From contig OZ252048.1 in NCBI GenBank assembly GCA_965247915.1, positions 2,108,001-2,172,000 on the forward strand: DNA of 64,000 nt, given 5' to 3'. The stretch is from JAKZRT01 sp965247915. GTDB taxonomy: Bacteria > Pseudomonadota > Alphaproteobacteria > Rhodobacterales > Rhodobacteraceae. Shown here piece after piece: positions 7,386 through 16,751 of the stretch. Position numbers and translations under genes: made by a program. How positions within the stretch are numbered: position 1 is the first letter of the stretch; each line of letters opens with the position of its first letter. The notes below the pieces were generated by a model. The model saw only the letters and a list, made by a program, of their open reading frames with translations, did no database searches and was not told where the DNA came from.

Positions 7386-7928
7386 ATAGCCCGCAGACCA
7401 CACAACGCCCCGCCAACCCGTGACACCGGACCGCGCGTCAACTCCATGATCAGGGCCAACGAAATCAGACTTATCGGGGCAGAAGGCGAAAACGTCGGTG
7501 TGGTCACTCCGGAAGTGGGGATCGAGATGGCCGAAGATGTGGGGCTGGACCTGGTCGAAATATCGCCCAATGCCGAACCGCCGGTCTGCAAGATCATGGA
7601 TTTCGGCAAATACAAATACGAGACCCAAAAGCGCGAATCCGAGGCCCGCAAGAAGCAGAAGATCATCGAGGTCAAGGAAGTCAAGTTTCGCCCCAACACC
7701 GACACCCACGATTATGACGTCAAGATGCGCAACGTGTTCCGGTTTCTGGAAAACGGCGACAAGGTCAAGGTGACATTGCGGTTTCGCGGGCGCGAGATGG
7801 CGCACCTGAACCTTGGGCGCGAGCTTTTGGAGCGGGTGGCCGACGATGTGGTCGAGCTTGGCAAGATCGAAAACATGCCCAAGATGGAAGGCCGGCAGAT
7901 GATCATGATGATCGGGCCGAGCAAGTGA
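7386..7928 (+). CDS. infC: Translation initiation factor IF-3, AUA start
   Basis: IF-3 binds the 30S subunit and enforces start-codon and initiator-tRNA selection. The protein contains the N-domain (IRLIGAEGENVGVV) and the C-domain with EVKFRPNTDTHDYDVK. An ATG-only reading starts at 7446, but homology to alphaproteobacterial IF-3 begins earlier with ARRPHNAPP. That segment is in frame and starts with ATA at 7386, eight bases after a clean AAGGA (7373-7377). This gives 180 residues, the usual family length. Non-AUG starts are a known infC hallmark: IF-3 discriminates against them and so represses its own translation. The IS630 element ends only 106 bp upstream, so the original promoter may have been displaced. 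Confidence 0.93.
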   Translation: MARRPHNAPPTRDTGPRVNSMIRANEIRLIGAEGENVGVVTPEVGIEMAEDVGLDLVEISPNAEPPVCKIMDFGKYKYETQKRESEARKKQKIIEVKEVKFRPNTDTHDYDVKMRNVFRFLENGDKVKVTLRFRGREMAHLNLGRELLERVADDVVELGKIENMPKMEGRQMIMMIGPSK

Positions 7929-7973
7929 ATCTGCGTTAGCTGCGCCACACAACATACTGCAATCCGGGATTTT

Positions 7974-8360
7974 TCACCGGCTGCGATTACGCCGCAGCCA
8001 GTGCCGAAAATCGCGCGCGTCAAATCCGAGCGAGATGACGTCAACCACCAGCAGCAGCCACAGGGCGGTCAGCCATGCGTCGGTGCCCTGCCCTTGGTTG
8101 ATGAGCCAGCCCAGCACAGCGATCAGCGGCAACCAGAAAATCAGATGCGGGATCGCCATGCTGCTGGGAAACCCGCGTTTTGCAAACATTATCACTATGT
8201 TGGGGGCGATACCTCCAAGGGCCAAAGCGGCGACCCGCCAGGCACCAGGCTGGTCCAGAAAGGCCAGCGGTGCGAAATTGACCGGTAGCAGAACTACCAT
8301 GACCCAGCCCTGGACCCAAAGCGGTAAGGCGCTGAAATCTCTCCAAATGTCGCCGATCAT
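7974..8360 (-). CDS. Small multi-pass membrane protein
   Basis: The 128-residue protein has about four hydrophobic segments (approximately residues 17-33, 41-58, 69-86 and 92-110) and a positively charged C-terminus (HWLRRNRSR). No conserved catalytic motif is apparent, and I do not recognise the family with confidence. Its start overlaps the stop of the XdhC-like gene by 4 bases (ATGA on the minus strand), so the two are probably translated from one mRNA. Its role is unknown; it may be a simple integral membrane protein of unknown topology. Confidence 0.7.
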   Translation of the reverse strand: MIGDIWRDFSALPLWVQGWVMVVLLPVNFAPLAFLDQPGAWRVAALALGGIAPNIVIMFAKRGFPSSMAIPHLIFWLPLIAVLGWLINQGQGTDAWLTALWLLLVVDVISLGFDARDFRHWLRRNRSR

Positions 8361-9355
8361 TCAGCCCTCATCACTTGCGTGATCTCTGCCATGATCGATA
8401 TGGCAATCTCCGCCGGTGACCGCCCCTTGATGTCCAGACCCACAGGCCCGTGAATGCGGGCGATACCCGCGTCGTCAATCCCAGCCGCACGCAGCCGTTC
8501 GACCCGTTTGGCATGGGTCCGCGAAGACCCGAGACTGCCAATATAAAACACCGGAGAATTGAGGGCCGCGATGATCGCGGGATCGTCAATCTTGGGGTCG
8601 TGCGCCAGTGTCACAAGGGCGGTGCGGCTGTCCAGACCATGCTCGGCAAGGGCAGTATCGGGCCATTCGTGGCTGATCGTCAGGTCCGGAAATCGTGCGC
8701 TGGTTGCAAAGGCATCGCGCGGGTCGATGATCGTGACATCGTAACCGGCAAGCAGCGCCATGGACGACAGGGGTTGGGCGACATGCCCGGCGCCCACTAT
8801 GGCCATGCGCAGCGGCGGGTTGTGAATTCCGATGAAAGTCGCGCCATCTTCTTCGAACCCGGAATTGTCGCGGGCAAAGCGGTCCGGAAAGTCCTCGTGA
8901 CCCGCCAAACGCCGGGTCCAAGCTTTGGTCTGGACGACATAGGCCACCGGCGAGCGCGCCGCGCGGGCCTCGGTCAGCGCTTCCAGCAAGTCGGCAGGCA
9001 TGGCCTGGCCGACCGGTTCGACCATGACCCGGATGCGCCCGCCGCAGGCAAGACCGACCGCGAAGGCCTGATCGTCGCTCACCCCATATTCCAACAGGCG
9101 GGGCTGACCGTCAGATAGCGCTTCCTGCGCCTCGATCACCACCGCGCCCTCAACACAGCCGCCCGAAACCGACCCGACAATCGCGCCGGCACCGGAAATG
9201 GCAAGCTGGGCACCCACGGGCCGGGGCGCGGACCCCCAGGTGTCAATCACCGTGGCCAGCGCCGCGCCCTGCCCGGCGCGATGCCAGTCAAGCGCGGTTT
9301 CGGGGATTTTCTCGGCAATGTCAGACAAAGTTCGGCTCCGTTCGTCTGGGTTCAT
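8357..9355 (-). CDS. XdhC/CoxI-family protein
   Basis: The 332-residue protein has the XdhC N-terminal domain (LATVIDTWGSAPRPVGAQ and GSVSGGCVEGAVV, about residues 30-90) and a C-terminal Rossmann domain (AIVGAGHVAQPL) with the GSLGSSRTHAKRVERL segment. XdhC proteins insert or sulfurate the molybdenum cofactor of xanthine dehydrogenase-type enzymes, but no molybdoenzyme gene is nearby. The frame is open to 9448; ATG 9355 is preferred because the extra residues do not resemble the family. It is followed by the small membrane protein with a 4-base overlap. The region 9356-9622 upstream contains no recognised gene. Confidence 0.88.
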   Translation of the reverse strand: MNPDERSRTLSDIAEKIPETALDWHRAGQGAALATVIDTWGSAPRPVGAQLAISGAGAIVGSVSGGCVEGAVVIEAQEALSDGQPRLLEYGVSDDQAFAVGLACGGRIRVMVEPVGQAMPADLLEALTEARAARSPVAYVVQTKAWTRRLAGHEDFPDRFARDNSGFEEDGATFIGIHNPPLRMAIVGAGHVAQPLSSMALLAGYDVTIIDPRDAFATSARFPDLTISHEWPDTALAEHGLDSRTALVTLAHDPKIDDPAIIAALNSPVFYIGSLGSSRTHAKRVERLRAAGIDDAGIARIHGPVGLDIKGRSPAEIAISIMAEITQVMRAE

Positions 9356-9622
9356 AGCTGAATTTCGGCGCCCGGAAAATGCCCGCAGGCCGCCAAATTG
9401 TTCGCAAGGTCGCATCAATGGCCCCAAACCCCTGGCAATCGTCGCCAATCGGGCATCAAGCCCTTAATTTATGGACCCATCAACCCTTGTTTTGTGTCGC
9501 GATGCATGGCTATTTCAATGCAAGGGGCTGTGTTTGATGTGTGAGTATCCCGAATTCTCGATCGATTTGGTGGTCGCCACAGGCGTTAACCGCCCGCAGG
9601 TTCCGTCCCCGGAGCCCGGGCG

Positions 9623-10597
9623 ATGAACCTTGCCACCGACATGCTAACCGAACCGCTCGGCGGCCTTGCGCGCGACGTCTGGCTGGGCCGCGTCGAGGAA
9701 ATTGCCGAAGACGACGGATATTTTGAGCCCGTTGGCCCCGACCATTCAGCCATTTTCATCGACCGCAGCCCGGCGGTGCTGGTCGTCAGTTTTGAAGAGC
9801 TCGATCAGGTGCGTTTGGCTAATCCGGCCGGGCATCCGATCGGATTTCAACTTGCCGCCGACCGGGACTGGTCGCATCTGTGCCTGCTGGCGCACGGCGA
9901 CACCTGGTACTGCGACCGGTCGGTTTATGGCTATTTCGACCGGCTGGTGGACGACGGATTTTTCGAGGACTTCGACCGGGTTGTATTTTATGGCTCGGAA
10001 ATGGGTGCCTATGGGGCGACGGCATTTTCGGTGGCGGCACCGGGTGCAACGGTTCTGGCGATCCAGCCGGCGGCCAGCCTCAATGCAACACGCTGCCCAT
10101 GGTAGCCGCGCTTTCGCGACAAGCGCCGATTGGATTTCGAGACCCGCTATGGTTTTGCCCCGGATATGATCGAAGGTGCGCAAAAAGCCTTTGTCGTCTA
10201 CGACCCGCACGAAATGTTTGACGCGATGCACGCGAGTCCTTTTGACCGTGCGCTCGCCGAGACCCTGCCCTGCCCGCATATGGGCGGCCGGATCGAGGCG
10301 GAATTCGACCACATGGGCGTTCTGCAGGAACTGATTGAGCTTGCCGGCGACGGGCGTTTGACCCGCGCCAGTTTCTATACGCTCTATCGGCGCCGCCGCG
10401 AGCACGCGACCTATCTGCGCCGGCTTCTAGATACGATCGAGGCTGCGGACCGGCCTTATCTGGCGGCGCTTTTGTGCCGCAACGCGGTGGAGCGGCTGAA
10501 CCGGCGGCGCTTTCACGATGGCTTGCGCAACGCGCAGGCAAAGCTGGTCGAAAGGGGTATCCCGTTTACCTGGCCACGTCTGGTCACTTCGAAATAA
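9623..10597 (+). pseudogene. Conserved Rhodobacteraceae protein interrupted by an in-frame TAG
   Basis: The frame from ATG 9623 to 10597 would give 324 residues, but codon 161 is TAG (10103-10105). The residues on both sides belong to one continuous protein: CPW precedes the stop and PRFRDKRRLDFETRYGF follows in the same frame. From memory, proteins of this kind are often labelled phosphoadenosine phosphosulfate reductase in Rhodobacteraceae, but I see no PAPS reductase signature and do not trust that name. Visible features are a region rich in Phe, Tyr and Asp (YGYFDRLVDDGFFEDFDRV) and an Arg-rich C-terminus. It is probably a recent nonsense mutation. Read-through is possible but unsupported, because TAG is an ordinary stop in neighbouring genes. 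Confidence 0.75.
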
Positions 10598-10670
10598 CAC
10601 TGCTGCCGCCCAGTTCATGATCTAAAACGCGCGGGTGGCCATCGGCGCGGATATTCGGTAATCGGCGGGC

Positions 10671-11705
10671 ATGGAGACGCTGACGATCCGCCGCCCTGAC
10701 GACTGGCACCTGCATTTGCGGGATGGGGCGGTATTGCAGGCGGTGCTGCCCGAGACCGCGCGTCACTTTGCCCGCGCCATCATCATGCCCAATCTGGTGC
10801 CACCGGTGGTGACCGGCGCGCAGGCCGCGGCCTACCGCGACCGTATCCTGGGCGCCCTGCCCGACGGCATGACGTTTGAGCCGCTGATGACGCTTTATCT
10901 GACCGAAGCCACTGACCCGGCCGATGTGGCTGCGGCCCACGCCAGCGGTCTGATCCAGGCGGTCAAGCTCTACCCCGCCGGGGCCACCACTAATTCGGCC
11001 TCGGGGGTGCAGGACTTTGATCGGGTCCGCGGCGTTCTCGAGCGGATGGCCGAGATCGGTTGCCCGCTCTGTGTCCACGGCGAGGTGACCGACGCGCAAA
11101 TCGACATTTTCGACCGCGAGGCGGTGTTCATCGACCGGGTGCTGGACCCGATCCGCCGCGCCACGCCCCGATTGCGGGTGGTGATGGAACATCTGACCAC
11201 CCGCGAGGCGGCGGATTATGTGGCCTCGGGCGGTGACGACCTAGGGGCGACGATCACCACGCACCACCTGATTATCAACCGCAACCACCTTCTGGTCGGC
11301 GGCATCCGGCCGCATTATTATTGCCTGCCGGTGGCCAAGCGCGAAGAACACCGCCAGGCCCTGCGCCGCGCCGCAAGCAGCGGTGACGGGTCGTTCTTTC
11401 TGGGCACCGACAGCGCGCCGCATATCGACCCGCTGAAAGAAAACGCTTGCGGCTGCGCGGGCTGTTTCACCGCCACCAATACGCTGTCGTGCCTGGCACA
11501 GGTGTTCGAGGACGAGGGCGCGCTGGACCGGCTAGAGGCTTTTACCTCGCTCAATGGCGCGGCGTTTTACGGACTGCCCGTCAACGAGGCGCAGCTGACG
11601 CTGACCAAATCACCACCGGCCTATCCGGGCAAAATCGACACCGGCGATGGCCCGGTGACGGTGTTTGATCCGGGCTTTGCGCTGAATTGGAGCGTCGGGG
11701 CATGA
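10671..11705 (+). CDS. pyrC: Dihydroorotase
   Basis: Dihydroorotase cyclises N-carbamoyl-aspartate to dihydroorotate in de novo pyrimidine synthesis. The 344-residue protein is of the class II (E. coli PyrC) type. Metal-binding HLHLRDG lies near residue 14-20, the carbamylated lysine in AVKLYPAG near 100-107, further metal ligands in CVHGEV and ITTHHLIINRNHLL, and the catalytic Asp in GTDSAPH. Length is normal. The start ATG at 10671 follows GGCGGGC. It is 52 bases from pyrE, so both act in the same pathway and probably share a transcript. Confidence 0.95.
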   Translation: METLTIRRPDDWHLHLRDGAVLQAVLPETARHFARAIIMPNLVPPVVTGAQAAAYRDRILGALPDGMTFEPLMTLYLTEATDPADVAAAHASGLIQAVKLYPAGATTNSASGVQDFDRVRGVLERMAEIGCPLCVHGEVTDAQIDIFDREAVFIDRVLDPIRRATPRLRVVMEHLTTREAADYVASGGDDLGATITTHHLIINRNHLLVGGIRPHYYCLPVAKREEHRQALRRAASSGDGSFFLGTDSAPHIDPLKENACGCAGCFTATNTLSCLAQVFEDEGALDRLEAFTSLNGAAFYGLPVNEAQLTLTKSPPAYPGKIDTGDGPVTVFDPGFALNWSVGA

Positions 11706-11757
11706 TGTGCTCGAACCTCCGGCGGGGATATTTACCACCAAGAAGAAGGGGTGCTGC

Positions 11758-12447
11758 ATGATCCCGTCTGGCTTTCCCGACAGGGGCGAAATTGCGCGGC
11801 TGACCGCGCGGATGTTGCTGGAGATCGAGGCGGTGCATTTCCGCCCCGAAGACCCGTTCATCCTGGCCTCGGGCCTGCCGTCGCCAACTTATATCGACTG
11901 CCGCAAGCTGATCTCATTCCCGCGCATCCGGTCCACGTTGATGGATTTCATGGCCGTAACGATCATGCGCGAGGCGGGGTTCGAGGCCTTTGACAATGTC
12001 GCCGGGGGCGAAACCGCGGGCATCCCGTTTGCAGCGCTGGTGGCCGAGCGGCTGGGCCTGCCGATGACCTATGTGCGGAAGAAGCCAAAGGGCTACGGTC
12101 GGAACGCGCGCATCGAGGGCGCGATGACCGAGGGCCAGCGCGTGCTGCTGGTCGAAGACCTGACCACCGACGGCGGATCAAAACTGAGTTTCGTCGATGC
12201 CATTCGCGAAACCGGCGCGCTCTGCGGCTGGACGGCGGTGATCTTTTACTATGGCATTTTCCCCGAGACCGAGAAAACATTGGGCGATCATGGGATTAAG
12301 CTGATCTCGCTCTGCACCTGGTGGGATGTGCTGGCCGAGGCCCGCGCCAGCGCGGCTTTCGCGCACACAACTTTGGCCGAGGTCGAAAGCTTTCTCGGCG
12401 CGCCCCGCGCCTGGCAAGAGGCGCGCAGTGCCAGCCAAACTGACTAG
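11758..12447 (+). CDS. pyrE: Orotate phosphoribosyltransferase
   Basis: The enzyme joins orotate and PRPP to form OMP. The 229-residue product carries the PRPP-binding motif (VLLVEDLTTDGGSK, about residues 124-137) and the upstream FDNVAGGETAGIPFAAL segment. ATG 11758 was chosen because it follows AGAAGAAGGGG at a suitable distance and gives the family length; a longer frame to 11707 overlaps the intergenic motif CTCCGGCGGGGATATTT that recurs at gene ends in this group. A small hairpin GGCCC/GGGCC follows the stop (about 12477-12490). The gap to dnaB (12448-12625) probably holds the dnaB promoter; no clear boxes were assigned. Confidence 0.95.
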   Translation: MIPSGFPDRGEIARLTARMLLEIEAVHFRPEDPFILASGLPSPTYIDCRKLISFPRIRSTLMDFMAVTIMREAGFEAFDNVAGGETAGIPFAALVAERLGLPMTYVRKKPKGYGRNARIEGAMTEGQRVLLVEDLTTDGGSKLSFVDAIRETGALCGWTAVIFYYGIFPETEKTLGDHGIKLISLCTWWDVLAEARASAAFAHTTLAEVESFLGAPRAWQEARSASQTD

Positions 12448-12625
12448 GCCTGCGAAAATAAATATTGTCTCACGCGGCCCTTGGGGCCACAAGATATAGG
12501 TATCAACGCACGCTTGACCGCGCTATATTGCGGCTATCCAGCTATGCACAGGCTGTCCACAGGGATTTCCAGATTGCCTGAAATTCGGCGATCAGACATA
12601 ACATTTTAGGGGATTCGGGGCAGAG

Positions 12626-14128
12626 ATGAATACGATTACGGTGATACCGGGCGGCGGGGCAGCGGCCGAGGCACAAGAGCCTGAAACTCAGCCCCACAAC
12701 ATCGAAGCCGAACAACAGCTTTTGGGCGCGATCCTGACCAACAACGACCTTTACGACCGGGTCGCGGCGATCATCAAACCAGCGCATTTCTTTGACCCGG
12801 TACATGCCCAGATTTACGAGGTCGCTGCCGCGCGCATCCAGAAAAATGCGCTGGCTTCGCCGGTCACCTTAAAAGCCTTCTTCGAAGACGACGAAGGGCT
12901 CGCCGAACTGGGCGGACCGGCCTATCTGGCGCGCCTGGCGGGGGCGGCCATATCGGCCTTTGCGGTGCGCGACTATGCCCAGATGATCTATGATCTGGCG
13001 ATCCGGCGCGAGCTGATCGGGCTGGGGCGCGATATTTCGGCCAAGGCGGCGCGGGTCGAGGTCGAAAGCGAACCGGCCGAGCAGATCGTCGAGGCCGAAG
13101 CAGCGCTTTACAAGCTTTCCGAGGCCGGTGCGATCGACAGCGGGTTTCAGTCGTTCCTGAAGGCGGTGACCGACGCGGTGAACGTGGCCAACGCCGCGTT
13201 TATGCGCGACGGCGGTCTGGCGGGGCTGGCCACCGGACTGAGTGATATCGACCGCAAACTGGGCGGACTGCACCGGTCTGACCTGCTGATCCTGGCGGGG
13301 CGCCCTTCGATGGGCAAAACCGCGCTGGCGACCAACATCGGCTTTGCGGTGGCCAAGGCCTATCAGCGCGGTGCGCTGCCCGATGGGACCGAAGGTGCTG
13401 TCAACGGCGGCGTAGTCGGGTTTTTCAGCCTCGAGATGAGTGCCGAACAGCTGGCGGCGCGGGTGCTCAGCGAGGCCTCGCAAGTGCCCTCGGACCAGAT
13501 CCGCCGCGGCGACATGACCGAGGGCGAGTTCCGGCGCTTTGTCGAGGCCGCCAAAACCCTCGAGGCCTGCCCGCTTTATATCGACGACACGCCGGCCCTG
13601 CCGATCAGCCAGCTGGCGGCCCGCGCGCGGCGGCTGAAACGCACGCATGGGCTCGATCTTTTGATCGTCGATTACCTGCAACTGGTGCGTCCGGCCTCGG
13701 CCAAGGACAACCGCGTCAATGAGGTCTCAGAAATTACCCAGGGATTGAAGGCCATCGCCAAGGAACTGGATATTCCGGTCCTGGCCCTCAGCCAGCTCTC
13801 GCGCCAGGTCGAGAACCGCGAAGACAAGCGACCGCAGCTTTCCGATCTGCGCGAATCGGGCTCGATCGAACAGGACGCCGACGTGGTGATGTTCGTCTTC
13901 CGCGAGGAATATTACCGCGAACGCGAAAAACCGGGCGATCACGACCCAGACGCCATGGCCAAGTGGAAGGAGGTCATGGAATCGGTCCATGGCCGGGCGG
14001 AAATTATCATCGGCAAACAGCGCCACGGGCCCATAGGTTCGGTCGAGCTCAGCTTCGAGGGCCGGTTCACCCGCTTTGGCAACCTGGCCAAGCCGTGGCA
14101 GGCCCGGCCACCCGGCGGGTTCGAATAG
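12626..14128 (+). CDS. dnaB: Replicative DNA helicase DnaB
   Basis: DnaB is the hexameric 5'-3' helicase that opens the replication fork. The 500-residue protein has the N-terminal primase-interaction domain (about 20-130, PHNIEAEQQLLGAIL) and the RecA-like C-terminal domain with Walker A GRPSMGKTAL (about 229-238), the SLEMSAEQL segment, Walker B LLIVDYLQL and the arginine-finger region KQRHGPIGSVEL near the end. Length is normal, with no intein. It heads the alr-mlaE-mlaF cluster, separated from alr by about 50 bases. Confidence 0.97.
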   Translation: MNTITVIPGGGAAAEAQEPETQPHNIEAEQQLLGAILTNNDLYDRVAAIIKPAHFFDPVHAQIYEVAAARIQKNALASPVTLKAFFEDDEGLAELGGPAYLARLAGAAISAFAVRDYAQMIYDLAIRRELIGLGRDISAKAARVEVESEPAEQIVEAEAALYKLSEAGAIDSGFQSFLKAVTDAVNVANAAFMRDGGLAGLATGLSDIDRKLGGLHRSDLLILAGRPSMGKTALATNIGFAVAKAYQRGALPDGTEGAVNGGVVGFFSLEMSAEQLAARVLSEASQVPSDQIRRGDMTEGEFRRFVEAAKTLEACPLYIDDTPALPISQLAARARRLKRTHGLDLLIVDYLQLVRPASAKDNRVNEVSEITQGLKAIAKELDIPVLALSQLSRQVENREDKRPQLSDLRESGSIEQDADVVMFVFREEYYREREKPGDHDPDAMAKWKEVMESVHGRAEIIIGKQRHGPIGSVELSFEGRFTRFGNLAKPWQARPPGGFE

Positions 14129-14179
14129 GGTCGCCCGTTGCCCCTTGACCTTGAGCGCGCTTGCAGGAAAACCACCCGT

Positions 14180-15229
14180 ATGGCCCGTGGCACCCTGACA
14201 ATCGACCTCGACGCGGTAACCGCGAACTGGCGGGCGCTTGACCGGCGCTCGGACGCGACGGTCCAGACCGGGGCTGTGGTCAAGTCCGATGGATACGGGC
14301 TAGGCGCGGCCCGGGTTGGTCGGGCGCTGGCCGCCGCCGGTGCGCGGCGGTTTTTTGTGGCCACCGTGGAAGAAGGCGCCGATCTGCGCCAGGCGATCGG
14401 CCCCGATCTGGAAATATTCGTGTTTGCGGGCCATATGGCGGGCGATACCGATACGATCGGGGATCTCAGGCTGGTGCCGCTTTTGAATTCCATCGGGCAA
14501 CTGACGCGGCATTTCGAATCGCTGCCATCGGCGGCCTTTGGCATTCAGCTCGACACCGGCATGAACCGGCTGGGGATGGAACCCGGCGCATGGACGGCTG
14601 TGGCCGGAATGGCGCTGGAAGCCGGGCCGGACCTGATTATCAGCCATCTGGCCTGCGCCGACACCCAAGACCATCCGATGAACGCCCGGCAACTGGCGAC
14701 ATTCCGGGCCATGACCGACGACACCGGCGTGCCCCGGTCGCTGGCGGCGACGGGGGGGATTTTGCTGGGCGAAGATTATCACTTTGACCTGACGCGGCCC
14801 GGTGTCGGCCTTTATGGCGGCCTGCCCCACGCCGAGGCGCGGAATGTTGTCACGCTGGACCTGCCGGTGATCCAGGTGCGCGAGGTCGAGACCGGCGAAT
14901 CCGTGGGCTATGGCAACACATGGACAGCCGAAACGCCGGCGCGAATTGCGACGCTGGCCGCCGGTTACGCCGACGGTCTGATCCGTGCCATGGGCGCATC
15001 GGCCCGGGTCTTTGCCGATGGTCTGGCCTGTCCGCTGGTCGGTCGGGTGTCGATGGACCTTCTGACCGTCGATGTCAGCCATCTGGAGCATGTGCCGGAT
15101 ACGGTTGAGATTCTGGGTCCGTCGCAAGGCATCGACGTGCTGGCCGAAGCGGCAGGAACCATCGGTTACGAGGTGCTGACGGCGCTCGGGGCGCGCTACG
15201 AGCGGCGCTATGTCGGAGGCGGGCAATGA
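14180..15229 (+). CDS. alr: Alanine racemase
   Basis: The PLP enzyme converts L-alanine to D-alanine for peptidoglycan. The 349-residue protein has the PLP lysine at Lys35 in VVKSDGYGLGA. The second motif region includes SVGYGNTW near 250, and SMDLLTVDV lies near the C-terminus. The third residue of the usual VVKADAYG motif is Ser and the fifth is Gly here, a conservative variation. ATG 14180 was preferred over an upstream TTG at 14138 because AGGAAA precedes it and the protein then begins at the usual point. Its end overlaps mlaE by 4 bases (ATGA). Confidence 0.94.
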   Translation: MARGTLTIDLDAVTANWRALDRRSDATVQTGAVVKSDGYGLGAARVGRALAAAGARRFFVATVEEGADLRQAIGPDLEIFVFAGHMAGDTDTIGDLRLVPLLNSIGQLTRHFESLPSAAFGIQLDTGMNRLGMEPGAWTAVAGMALEAGPDLIISHLACADTQDHPMNARQLATFRAMTDDTGVPRSLAATGGILLGEDYHFDLTRPGVGLYGGLPHAEARNVVTLDLPVIQVREVETGESVGYGNTWTAETPARIATLAAGYADGLIRAMGASARVFADGLACPLVGRVSMDLLTVDVSHLEHVPDTVEILGPSQGIDVLAEAAGTIGYEVLTALGARYERRYVGGGQ

Positions 15230-16008
15230 ACCCTTTCGCCGTTCTTGCCGCCATCGGCCGCTCGACGCTGGCGCTTATGGCGGCGATCGGGCGGGTGACG
15301 CTTTATGGCGTGATCGCGGTCAGCCACCTTCTGCGCCCGCCATTCTACTTTAAGGAATTTGGCCATGCTCTTCTGCACATTGGATATTTCAGCCTCCCAG
15401 TGGTCGGCCTGACGGCGCTTTTCACCGGCGGCGCGCTGGCCCTGCAGATTTTCGAGGGCGGCGCCCGGTTTTCGGCCGAGGCGGTGGTGCCCTCGGTCGT
15501 GGCCATCGCTATGGTTCGCGAGCTTGGGCCGGTGCTGGGCGGGCTGATTGTGGCGGGGCGCGTGGGCGCGTCGATTGCCGCCGAGATCGGCACGATGAAG
15601 GTCACCGAACAGATCGACGCGCTGGTAACTTTGTCCACCAACCCCATGAAATACCTCACGGTTCCCCGGGTGCTGGCGGCAACAATTTCGCTTCCGGCGC
15701 TGGCTTTTGTCGGCGACATCATCGGCATCATGGGCGGTTATCTGGTGGGCGTGACGCGACTGGGTTTCAACGGGGCGACCTACCTGCAGAACACCGCCGA
15801 TTTTCTGGAACGGGCCGATGTTACGTCGGGCCTGATTAAGGCGGCAGTATTTGGCTTCATCATCGCGCTGATGGGCTGCTATCACGGCATGCATTCAGGG
15901 CGCGGCGCTCGCGGTGTCGGGCGCGCCACGACCAATGCCGTGGTCTCGGCATCGATCTTAATATTGGCCTCTAACTATCTGCTGACAGGGATTTTCTTCT
16001 CAACATGA
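15226..16008 (+). CDS. mlaE: MlaE-family ABC transporter permease
   Basis: MlaE is the inner-membrane permease of the phospholipid transport system that maintains outer-membrane asymmetry. The 260-residue protein has about five hydrophobic segments and the family signatures AMVRELGPVLGGLIVAGRVGASIAAEIGTMKVTEQIDAL-type region (about 93-130) and PRVLAATISLPAL. It overlaps alr by 4 bases and mlaF by 4 bases, showing tight translational coupling. No MCE-domain MlaD subunit follows, unlike in E. coli, so the substrate-binding partner must be elsewhere. Assignment to Mla rather than another MCE transporter rests on sequence type and the adjacent ATPase. Confidence 0.9.
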   Translation: MNPFAVLAAIGRSTLALMAAIGRVTLYGVIAVSHLLRPPFYFKEFGHALLHIGYFSLPVVGLTALFTGGALALQIFEGGARFSAEAVVPSVVAIAMVRELGPVLGGLIVAGRVGASIAAEIGTMKVTEQIDALVTLSTNPMKYLTVPRVLAATISLPALAFVGDIIGIMGGYLVGVTRLGFNGATYLQNTADFLERADVTSGLIKAAVFGFIIALMGCYHGMHSGRGARGVGRATTNAVVSASILILASNYLLTGIFFST

Positions 16009-16751
16009 TAAGCCTTCATGGTGTCCATAAATCGTTTGGCGGCACGCCGGTTCTGGCGGGCGTCGATCTGGATGTGGCGGCCGGCACCAGCGTGGTGATA
16101 ATCGGCGGATCGGGGACCGGCAAGTCGGTGACGATCAAGTGCATCCTGGGGCTGCTCCGCCACGACGCAGGCACGATTACCGTCGGCGGCCAGGATGTGA
16201 CCACGGGCGACCGCGAGGCGTTTCTGGCCCAGTTCGGGATGCTTTTTCAGGGCGGGGCGCTCTTTGACAGCCTGCCGGTCTGGCAGAATGTGGCCTTTCG
16301 CCTGTTGCGCGGGGCTTTGAAGCGTCCGCATGATGAGGCCCGCGATATTGCGATAGAAAAGCTGCGCCGCGTCGGCCTCGCGTCTGAGGCCGCCGACCTG
16401 TTCCCGGCCGAACTGTCGGGGGGCATGCAAAAGCGCGTCGGCCTGGCCCGCGCCATTGCCGCCGAGCCGAAGATCATCTTTTTCGACGAGCCCACCACCG
16501 GGCTCGACCCGATCATGGCGGGTGTCATCAACGAGCTGATCCGCGAAATCGTCGTGGAAATGGGGGTAACCGCAGTCACCATCACCCACGATATATCATC
16601 CGTTCACGCCATTGCCGACACCGTGGCGATGCTGCACGACGGGGTCATTCAATGGACCGGACCTATCGCAGAAATGGAAAGCGCATCAGATCCTTACCTG
16701 GCGCAGTTCATCCGAGGGACGGCAGACGGGCCGATCGAGGCGGTGCGGTGA
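16005..16751 (+). CDS. mlaF: MlaF-family ABC transporter ATP-binding protein
   Basis: The 248-residue ATPase would energise the MlaE permease. Walker A is GGSGTGKSV (about residues 36-44), the ABC signature LSGGMQKRVGLARA lies near 136, Walker B IIFFDEPTTGLDP near 160, and the H-loop THD near 192. All catalytic residues are present. It starts within the mlaE stop and ends in the overlapping GTGA start of the PqiA-like gene. Confidence 0.92.
   Translation: MISLHGVHKSFGGTPVLAGVDLDVAAGTSVVIIGGSGTGKSVTIKCILGLLRHDAGTITVGGQDVTTGDREAFLAQFGMLFQGGALFDSLPVWQNVAFRLLRGALKRPHDEARDIAIEKLRRVGLASEAADLFPAELSGGMQKRVGLARAIAAEPKIIFFDEPTTGLDPIMAGVINELIREIVVEMGVTAVTITHDISSVHAIADTVAMLHDGVIQWTGPIAEMESASDPYLAQFIRGTADGPIEAVR

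Noticed and set aside
9541..9726. 61-codon plus-strand frame upstream of the amber-interrupted gene
   Set aside because: Arg/Pro-rich frame-shifted overlap with the larger gene, no ribosome-binding site and no family likeness.
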